From: Intestinimonas massiliensis (ex Afouda et al. 2020)
Lineage (GTDB): Bacteria > Bacillota > Clostridia > Oscillospirales > Oscillospiraceae
Assembly (NCBI RefSeq): GCF_900626285.1
Contig: NZ_LR131149.1
Location: 1-5,808 of the forward strand
DNA: 5,808 bases
Reading direction: 5' to 3'
Under the pieces are notes generated by a model that saw nothing but the letters and a program-made list of their open reading frames with translations, had not been told where the DNA came from and did no database searches. The number at the start of each line of letters is the position of its first letter. The stretch's first letter is position 1. Both the position numbers and the translations under genes were made by a program. Shown one piece after another: positions 1-3,961 of this stretch.

Positions 1-127
1 AGGAGTGTTGGATATGGCACACACGGTCAATGTGAATTTTAAGTTGGATGAAGATGTGAAAAAAAGGATGGAACGAGCCTGTGCCGAGATGGGCCTTTCC
101 ATGAGCGCCGCGTTTACGATGTTTGCA
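1..127. repeat. Terminal direct repeat, left copy (circle overlap)
   Basis: These 127 bases are identical to 5682-5808 at the other end. The repeat holds the antitoxin ribosome binding site and the first 38 codons of the antitoxin gene. An exact repeat at both extreme ends, 127 bases long, matches the k-mer overlap some short-read assemblers leave on a circular contig. The simplest reading is a circle of 5,681 bp with one copy of this segment. A true tandem duplication of the locus is not excluded by sequence alone. Confidence 0.95.
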
Positions 128-280
128 AAAAAGGTCGGCAGGGAGTACCGTATTCCGTTTGAGATTTCGGCTGATCCGTTCTACTCGGAAAGGAACCTCC
201 GCTACCTGGAAAGCGTTATGCAGGATGTGAAGGATGGTAAGGCTCACTTTGCCGAGCATGACCTGATTGAGGTGGACTGA
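14..280 (+). CDS. relB: RelB/DinJ-family antitoxin
   Basis: This 88-residue antitoxin should bind and neutralise the YoeB-type toxin encoded directly downstream, and repress their shared promoter. Residues 4-10 (TVNVNFK) form the DNA-contacting beta strand of a ribbon-helix-helix fold. Helix A follows at about 12-27 (LDEDVKKRMERACAEMG) and helix B at about 30-42 (MSAAFTMFAKKVG), then the IPFEI segment typical of DinJ/RelB proteins. The tail, about 55-88, is acidic and ends in HDLIEVD, the usual toxin-wrapping region. The ATG at 14 is chosen because AGGAG at 1-5 lies 8 nt upstream; an in-frame GTG at 5 overlaps that site and is unlikely. The promoter lies across the circle junction at 5642-5670. 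The stop shares one base with the toxin start (TGATG). The family call is firm; pairing with this toxin is inferred from overlap. Confidence 0.92.
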   Translation: MAHTVNVNFKLDEDVKKRMERACAEMGLSMSAAFTMFAKKVGREYRIPFEISADPFYSERNLRYLESVMQDVKDGKAHFAEHDLIEVD

Positions 281-540
281 TGAAGCTGTTGTGGGAGGAT
301 CGGGCGTGGAGTGACTATTTGTATTGGCAGACACAGGATAAAAAGACGCTGAAACGGATCAACGCGCTGATAAAGGATATTCTGAGAAGCCCCTACCAGG
401 GGATCGGCAAGCCGGAGCCGCTGCGGGAGAACCTGAGCGGCTGGTGGAGCCGCCGCATTGATGAAACCAATCGCATTGTTTACTATGAGCAAGGAGAGAT
501 TGTCTATATTATCTCCTGCTTGGGCCACTATGACGATTGA
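280..540 (+). CDS. yoeB: YoeB-family toxin (ribosome-dependent mRNA interferase)
   Basis: This 86-residue toxin belongs to the Txe/YoeB branch of the RelE superfamily, which enters the ribosomal A site and cleaves mRNA during translation. It aligns by eye along its whole length with E. coli YoeB (84 residues): MKLLW start, DYLYWQ at 12-17, INALIKDI at 27-34, GKPEPL at 43-48, LSGWWSRRI at 52-60 and a C-terminal HY. The residues known to matter for catalysis in E. coli YoeB are present at matching positions: E46, R65, H83 and Y84. The toxin therefore looks intact. Translation is coupled to the antitoxin: the ATG shares its A with the upstream TGA, and GAGG at 269-272 inside the antitoxin gene is the binding site. 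The fold and family are secure; activity in this host is inferred. Confidence 0.94.
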   Translation: MKLLWEDRAWSDYLYWQTQDKKTLKRINALIKDILRSPYQGIGKPEPLRENLSGWWSRRIDETNRIVYYEQGEIVYIISCLGHYDD

Positions 541-557
541 GAAAGGAAGGGCCGGTT

Positions 558-806
558 ATGAGCTGGGGTAAAGAGAGGATCGCACAGCTGCAGCTCCCCA
601 ATCCAGAAGACGATGATCCGCACCCCCGTCTACTCCTGGAGGGGGACGGTGTACACGCTGGACAGGGTTTTACAGCCTTGTTTCCAGATGGGTGGCATGA
701 TATTACCCTGGAGGTGTCCTGGGAGCCGACCGGCCCCGGCTGCTGGTACATATCGACGCCTGGATTTGAGGGTGTGTGCCCTATCGGCTTGTTCGTAAAG
801 GTATGA
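558..806 (+). CDS. DUF5348-like small protein of unknown function
   Basis: This is an 82-residue acidic-start protein with no signal peptide or membrane segment. The second half carries a spaced pattern that resembles DUF5348 proteins of Clostridia mobile elements: HAGQGF at 33-38, a Trp at 46, a Glu at 52, WY at 63-64 and a final GLFVKV at 77-82. Such proteins are usually small, beta-rich and of unknown role. The ATG at 558 is chosen because GAAAGGAAGG at 541-550 is a good ribosome binding site; an in-frame TTG at 537 overlaps the toxin stop and is weaker. It starts 17 nt after the toxin stop and its own stop overlaps the next start (ATGA, 803-806), so it probably belongs to the toxin-antitoxin/par transcript. 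The gene is likely real; the family match was made by eye and is moderate. Confidence 0.7.
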   Translation: MSWGKERIAQLQLPNPEDDDPHPRLLLEGDGVHAGQGFTALFPDGWHDITLEVSWEPTGPGCWYISTPGFEGVCPIGLFVKV

Positions 807-1294
807 AAACAATCCGGCAGATAGCCGACGAGATAGGGGTATCAAAGCAGGCGGTCTATAAGCGATACAAAGGCAAGCTGCATACGGTTTGCGCTCCGTA
901 TGCGCATACGGAGCAGGGGGTCTTGTATCTATCGGAGCAGGCTGAAACGCTGATAAAACAAGACTTTTTGAAAGCTGACCGCTCCAATGGAGCGCATACG
1001 GAGCGCCCCATTGGAGCGGTGTCGGAGCAGCTCAAAGAGGCTGATGTTGTTTCAGTCTTACAGGCTACCATTGACACGCTGCAAGAGCAGCTTGAAGTGA
1101 AAGACCAACAGATTGAAAAATTGACCGAGGCCCTGCTTGCTGCCCAGAAGACGGCGGCAGCGGCTCAGGCTCTCCATGCGGGAATGATCCAGCAGCAGTT
1201 CCTCACTAACAGGGACGAGATAGAGGAACAAGGCGAGGGGCCAGTAGAAAGGCAAGGATGGCTCAGGCGGCTGTTTCACGGATTGTTCCTGTAA
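803..1294 (+). CDS. par: Par-like plasmid maintenance protein (HTH plus coiled coil)
   Basis: This 163-residue protein has the layout of the single-protein partition family typified by staphylococcal pSK1 Par (DUF536-like). The N-terminus, about 2-24, is a helix-turn-helix (TIRQIADEIGVSKQAVYKRY). It is followed by the LYLSEQAETLIK segment at 41-52 common in this group and a long heptad-rich coiled coil at about 74-125. The last 12 residues (GWLRRLFHGLFL) are aromatic, basic and hydrophobic, like an amphipathic membrane- or partner-binding tail. It is shorter than pSK1 Par (about 245 residues), mainly in the coiled coil. The ATG at 803 overlaps the preceding stop as ATGA, pointing to translational coupling; an in-frame GTG at 776 would add nine residues but has a poorly spaced ribosome site. 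Codons 27-76 contain an unusual palindrome cluster, described separately. A partition role is inferred; a simple DNA-binding regulator is the alternative. Confidence 0.75.
   Translation: MKTIRQIADEIGVSKQAVYKRYKGKLHTVCAPYAHTEQGVLYLSEQAETLIKQDFLKADRSNGAHTERPIGAVSEQLKEADVVSVLQATIDTLQEQLEVKDQQIEKLTEALLAAQKTAAAAQALHAGMIQQQFLTNRDEIEEQGEGPVERQGWLRRLFHGLFL
880..1028. repeat. GGAGC/GCATACGG repeat and palindrome cluster inside the par-like gene
   Basis: This stretch holds a perfect 22-bp palindrome at 893-914 (GCTCCGTATGC then its reverse complement). It also has a 13-bp inverted repeat with arms at 978-990 (ACCGCTCCAATGG) and 1008-1020. A 13-bp direct repeat GCGCATACGGAGC lies at 902-914 and 992-1004, and GCATACGG recurs at 880-887, 904-911 and 994-1001. 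GGAGC occurs at 910, 934, 989, 1000, 1013 and 1024, and its complement GCTCC at 893 and 981. The last four direct copies are 11-13 bp apart, about one helical turn. It lies within the region encoding the linker between the HTH and coiled coil. It could be a binding site for the Par-like protein or an mRNA structure; neither is shown. Confidence 0.75.
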
Positions 1295-1303
1295 AAGAAA
1301 TTC

Positions 1304-1331
1304 TTGATAAATATAGGAAAAGTGATATAAT
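1304..1331 (+). promoter_or_regulatory. Sigma-A-type promoter of the secreted-protein gene
   Basis: TTGATA at 1304-1309 (five of six consensus bases) is separated by 16 nt from a perfect TATAAT at 1326-1331. It lies just after the par-like gene stop and about 55 nt before the start of the secreted-protein gene. The AT-rich spacer is typical of low-GC Gram-positive promoters. It gives the cargo gene independent, probably constitutive expression. Confidence 0.8.
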
Positions 1332-1385
1332 TATGGTGGTAAGTAGGAAGTAGGCAGACGAACAGATTAAGAAAGGAAGATGATT

Positions 1386-1967
1386 ATGATGAAGAAACTT
1401 ACAAGTATTGGTCTCGTGTGTGCCATGTGTATGGCCTTGATGAGTGTGTCAGTGGCAGCGGCAGCAGAAGGGGAGGTCCCCCAGGCGGCGAATAGTGTCT
1501 CTGGTTCTACGGCAAGTGGGGCTCATGAGGTTGTCATTGAAGGAGAGCCTGGAGATATTATAGTTGTCGGGGATCTCGTGTTTGAAATCATTGACCCGGA
1601 AGAAATGGAAGAGCTTGCATCCCAGCCGGTTCCGTATGCAAGCACCACACGTTGGACGAATGTTTCCTTGTCCGGGACTGAGATGAGTAAGAAATTTGAG
1701 GTAACATCTTCTTATCCCTATGCGAAGGTATGGATTAGCAATCAGGGCAAAGGTGATATTCAGTTTACTATAACGAGAGGTTCCGATACTGGTACTCTTG
1801 TGTCCGGGTCTGATGTAACGATTAAGGCTGGAACGTCAACAAGTGTATATAGTACGAATTCGTGGCCTGCGGATGCTTACTATGCTAACTTCACTTGTGG
1901 CTCTGCAAATATGAAGGGCCTGACATCCTGCCGTGTAGCATCTACTCAACATGAACTTGATATTTAA
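1386..1967 (+). CDS. Secreted protein of unknown function (plasmid cargo)
   Basis: I do not recognise a named family. The 193-residue product begins with a classical Sec signal peptide: MMKK, a hydrophobic core at about 5-23 and a VAAAA end, with cleavage predicted near A27/E28. Cysteines at 12 and 15 lie in the core without a proper lipobox, so it is probably released rather than a lipoprotein. An acidic segment at about 46-79 (EVVIEGEPGD, then IIDPEEMEELA) links to a Ser/Thr- and aromatic-rich domain at about 84-193. Its alternating pattern (KVWISN, IQFTIT, VTIKAG, YYANFT) suggests a beta sandwich. C171 and C182 are the only mature-part cysteines and could form a disulfide. The start at 1386 is chosen because AAGG at 1373-1376 is about 9 nt upstream; ATGs at 1380 and 1389 are alternatives. 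A hand count gives 42% GC for 1741-1800 against 58% for 2641-2700 in mob. No immunity-like partner is adjacent. Confidence 0.85.
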   Translation: MMKKLTSIGLVCAMCMALMSVSVAAAAEGEVPQAANSVSGSTASGAHEVVIEGEPGDIIVVGDLVFEIIDPEEMEELASQPVPYASTTRWTNVSLSGTEMSKKFEVTSSYPYAKVWISNQGKGDIQFTITRGSDTGTLVSGSDVTIKAGTSTSVYSTNSWPADAYYANFTCGSANMKGLTSCRVASTQHELDI

Positions 1968-2117
1968 GTGACGCGATAGGATTAAAAAGTAAGGCCCAGC
2001 AGTGAATTGATGACCTCTGGGTGAGTGCCCGTAGGCGGCGGGGCTGATGCCCTGTTCTGGGGCGACTGATGCGGCTATTGCTGTCCTCAGCCGCCCCAGG
2101 CAATCCCCGCGGGAGCG
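1968..2117. other. Non-coding region with inverted repeat upstream of the oriT-like block
   Basis: No credible gene is seen here. The main structure is an inverted repeat with arms CTGGGGCGACTGA (2057-2069) and TCAGCCGCCCCAG (2087-2099): 12 of 13 pairs match around a 17-nt loop. A smaller GGGC/GCCC hairpin sits at 2041-2052 and a CCCGCGGG palindrome at 2106-2113. No T-run follows them, so they are not clear terminators for the secreted-protein gene. They may extend the transfer-origin region that follows. Confidence 0.6.
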
Positions 2118-2228
2118 CGCAAAAGCACTTTCATACTGCCAGCCCCGAAGGGGCGGCGGTGTGAAAGTGCTTTTGCGTTACTTTCTCACCTAGAAAGTAA
2201 CAAAGAGGTCTTGCCCCCTTGCAGGGGC
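2118..2228. other. oriT: Probable origin of transfer (oriT) with nested hairpins
   Basis: Immediately upstream of the relaxase gene are three inverted repeats in tandem. The first, 2118-2177, has perfect 16-bp outer arms (CGCAAAAGCACTTTCA and complement). Its stem continues inward with wobble pairs to a GCCCC-GAA-GGGGC tip, giving a stem of nearly 28 bp. The second has perfect 10-bp arms GTTACTTTCT (2177-2186) and AGAAAGTAAC (2192-2201) with a 5-nt loop. The third is GCCCC/GGGGC at 2213-2228. MobV relaxases such as pMV158 MobM nick next to inverted repeats just upstream of their gene, at a G/TTA step. The G/TTACTTTC at 2177-2184 is a loose match and a candidate nick region. Placement and structure are seen; oriT function is inferred. 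Confidence 0.65.
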
Positions 2229-2271
2229 TATGGTAAGATGGGATTGGTAAGAGGTTTAGACGATAGAAAGG

Positions 2272-3573
2272 GTGGGTGATTTTATCGGTACAACTATTTC
2301 CGGCATGACTGGCCGGGGCAGTATCCGGCATAACAACCGGAGATTTTCAGCGGCGAATGTAGACCGGAGCCGGACGGAGCAGAATGTGACTTTTTGCAAC
2401 GATGATCTGAAACAGGTCTACCATGAGATCTTCGACGAGGCACTGGAGGCATACAACGCCGGGAAGAAAAAGACAAGGGATAAGATCCCAGACTACTACG
2501 AGCATATCCGGCAGAGCAAGCAGGAGAAGCTGTTCCATGAGGCCATCTTCCAGATCGGCAATCTGAATGACTGCGGCTGCGGTACGGAGGGCGGCCAGCG
2601 GGCAGCGGAGGCTCTGATTGAGTACGCAAAGAGCTTTCAGGAGCGGAATCCCCATCTCCATGTGTTCAACATGGTGCTGCACATGGACGAAGCCACGCCG
2701 CACCTTCATGTAGACTATATCCCGGTAGCAACGGAGCAGACGAGGGGACTGTCAACGAGAGTGTCTATGAAGCAGGCGCTCAAGCAGCAGGGCTTTACAG
2801 GTGTTGGTCGGAAACAGACCGAGTGGAAGGCTTGGATGGATCGGGAGAAGGAAGTGCTGACGGAGATCGCTCAGCAGCATGAATTTGAAATTATTTCTCT
2901 CGGCAGTAACCGGCGGCACATGGAGCTGCCGGAGTACCGGGCGGCGATCCAGGAGGCCGAGGCCGTGCAGGAGCAGACAGCGGCAGCCTTGCAGGAGCTG
3001 GCAGATATGCAGGAGAAGAAAACGGAGCTGAAGGGAGAGATTAAGTCGCTCTCCGGCACTGTGGCGGCGCTGAAGGCCGCAGAACGGGTGCGGGTGGACT
3101 TCGATACCATCCAGCCGGAAAAAACGCTCACAGGGGCTGTCAAGGGCGTTACTGTGGACCAGATCCGGCAGCTAAAGGATGTAGCTATGACTGGAGCTGC
3201 CGCAAAGCAGACGGTCGTAGATCTGAAGAAGAAAAACGCTGTGCTGGAAGAAGAAAAAGCAGAGCTGAAAAAGAAGATTCCTTCCGTCCATGAGAAGATG
3301 GAGGCGGCAGCGCAGCGTAGCCGTCTTGAAAGCCAAAATCGGCAGCTATGGAGTGAAAACGAGGAACTGAAGGAGGCGTTGGAGGAAGAACGCAGCTTTT
3401 CAGATCGGCTGCTGGAGGGCATTGATCGGGTACTGGATATGCTGGAGCGTCACCTGCCGAAGCAGCTTCTCCACCTCGTCGATAAGGCGAGAGATCTACT
3501 GCCGGAGCATCAGACTTACCGGCAGGAAAAACAGCACGAGAGAGGTCATTCTTGGGGCGATATGAGCCTGTGA
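2272..3573 (+). CDS. mobV: MobV-family relaxase (plasmid mobilisation)
   Basis: This 433-residue protein should nick oriT, stay linked to the cut strand and lead it through a helper conjugation machine. The N-terminal relaxase domain, about 7-220, shows the MobV motifs in order: GRGSIRHNNRRF at 14-25, NVDRSRTEQN at 29-38 and the metal-binding HMDEATPHLH at 137-146 (H137, H144, H146). H20 of HNNR matches the His nucleophile reported for pMV158 MobM. GLSTRVSMKQAL at 159-170 is also typical. From about 223 the protein is largely charged coiled coil, as expected for oligomerisation or coupling. GTG at 2272 is chosen because ATG at 2305 would remove the TTISGM lead-in to motif I; the purine run abutting this GTG is a poor ribosome site, so the exact start is uncertain. 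A weak promoter (TTGCCC at 2211, TAAGAT at 2234, 17-nt gap) may drive it. No other transfer genes are present. Confidence 0.93.
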   Translation: MGDFIGTTISGMTGRGSIRHNNRRFSAANVDRSRTEQNVTFCNDDLKQVYHEIFDEALEAYNAGKKKTRDKIPDYYEHIRQSKQEKLFHEAIFQIGNLNDCGCGTEGGQRAAEALIEYAKSFQERNPHLHVFNMVLHMDEATPHLHVDYIPVATEQTRGLSTRVSMKQALKQQGFTGVGRKQTEWKAWMDREKEVLTEIAQQHEFEIISLGSNRRHMELPEYRAAIQEAEAVQEQTAAALQELADMQEKKTELKGEIKSLSGTVAALKAAERVRVDFDTIQPEKTLTGAVKGVTVDQIRQLKDVAMTGAAAKQTVVDLKKKNAVLEEEKAELKKKIPSVHEKMEAAAQRSRLESQNRQLWSENEELKEALEEERSFSDRLLEGIDRVLDMLERHLPKQLLHLVDKARDLLPEHQTYRQEKQHERGHSWGDMSL

Positions 3574-3575
3574 AA

Positions 3576-3620
3576 ATAGCCTGTCCGAAGGGGCTTGCAA
3601 CCGGCTTTCGGACAGGCTAT
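3576..3620. terminator. Strong hairpin after mob (terminator-like, without a T-run)
   Basis: Perfect 14-bp arms ATAGCCTGTCCGAA (3576-3589) and TTCGGACAGGCTAT (3607-3620) enclose a 17-nt loop, starting two bases after the mob stop. No T-run follows on the + strand; on the minus strand the hairpin is followed by a short TTTT. It may slow or end mob transcription or shield the mRNA 3' end. Its right arm also contains part of the rep promoter, so it may be a control element rather than a simple terminator. Confidence 0.6.
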
Positions 3621-3623
3621 AAT
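3595..3623 (+). promoter_or_regulatory. Probable rep promoter embedded in the post-mob hairpin
   Basis: TTGCAA at 3595-3600 lies in the hairpin loop. After exactly 17 nt comes a perfect TATAAT at 3618-3623, whose first three bases are the end of the right hairpin arm. It points toward rep and would give a leader of about 330 nt. The -35 box matches consensus at four of six positions. The overlap means a protein or structure occupying the inverted repeat would block RNA polymerase. Confidence 0.65.
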
Positions 3624-3961
3624 AACAGACGAAAATAGGGAATTACTGTATTGATAATATATGCCCCCCTAAGGGCCTTTGGCCCCAAAACAAAAAAGAG
3701 AAATTTTCTCTCAGAAAGGGAGAAAGTCGGAGGGGAAAAGAGGGTGTGCGGAGGGGTGTGGGAATGTGGTAAACCTGAAAGGTTTTCCATCATTTCCATG
3801 CCCCGGAGCGAGGGGGAAAAGGGGAGGTGACTTTCTCTTTAAGCCGCCGTAGGCGGCGCTCTTTGGCTCCCCTTTTCCCCCTTCCCGCCCGCAGGCGATT
3901 CCCCGCCGCAGCGGATTTTCTTTTTTGCTTCTTTTTTCTTTTCTGGATTGGAGGTATTTTT
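3624..3961. other. Structured rep leader, possible replication origin or control region
   Basis: No gene is seen in these 338 bases. In order there are: a GGGCC-TTT-GGCCC hairpin (3673-3685), an A-rich run (3686-3697), a 7-bp AT-rich inverted repeat (3697-3711), and a purine-rich tract with four G-runs (3732-3762). An AAACCT-GAA-AGGTTT hairpin (3771-3785) follows, then the large stem at 3811-3882 and a pyrimidine tract of T-runs broken by C and G (3916-3949). GGAGG at 3950-3954 is the rep ribosome site. The strand bias (purine first, pyrimidine later) and AT-rich patches next to the rep gene fit an origin or a copy-control leader. Neither is proven. Confidence 0.5.
3811..3882. repeat. Long-arm inverted repeat in the rep leader
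   Basis: Perfect 16-bp arms AGGGGGAAAAGGGGAG (3811-3826) and CTCCCCTTTTCCCCCT (3867-3882) flank a 40-nt loop. The loop itself contains a perfect GCCGCC-GTA-GGCGGC hairpin (3843-3857). It lies 79 bp upstream of the rep start codon and well downstream of the predicted promoter, so it would form in the rep mRNA. It may tune rep expression or act in initiation. Confidence 0.75.

Noticed and set aside
776..802. Upstream GTG start for the par-like gene
   Set aside because: Its GAGGG is only 3 nt away, and the ATGA overlap at 803-806 with conserved MKTI start fits better.
1386..1470. Lipoprotein signal in the secreted protein
   Set aside because: C12 and C15 lie inside the hydrophobic core without a lipobox (preceding residues LV and AM), whereas AAAA-E gives a normal signal peptidase I site.
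2871..3422. Long minus-strand open frame (183 codons) within mob
   Set aside because: It is antisense to the coiled-coil part of the relaxase; its Ser/Phe-rich content is the mirror of Glu/Lys codons, and no ribosome site or family feature is seen.
2145..3594. Ten-base CCGAAGGGGC shared by the oriT-like hairpin (2145-2154) and the post-mob hairpin (3585-3594)
   Set aside because: Its position differs within the two structures (tip versus arm and loop) and a match this short in GC-rich DNA may be chance.
3690..3711. Minus-strand terminator of an antisense RNA in the rep leader
   Set aside because: The AT-rich 7-bp hairpin is followed by a good T-run on the minus strand, but I could not find a convincing minus-strand promoter between 3720 and 3961.
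3827..3961. N-terminal extension of Rep by 45 codons
   Set aside because: The codons translate the hairpin and T-rich leader into Arg- and Phe-rich low-complexity sequence, while a proper GGAGG precedes the ATG at 3962.
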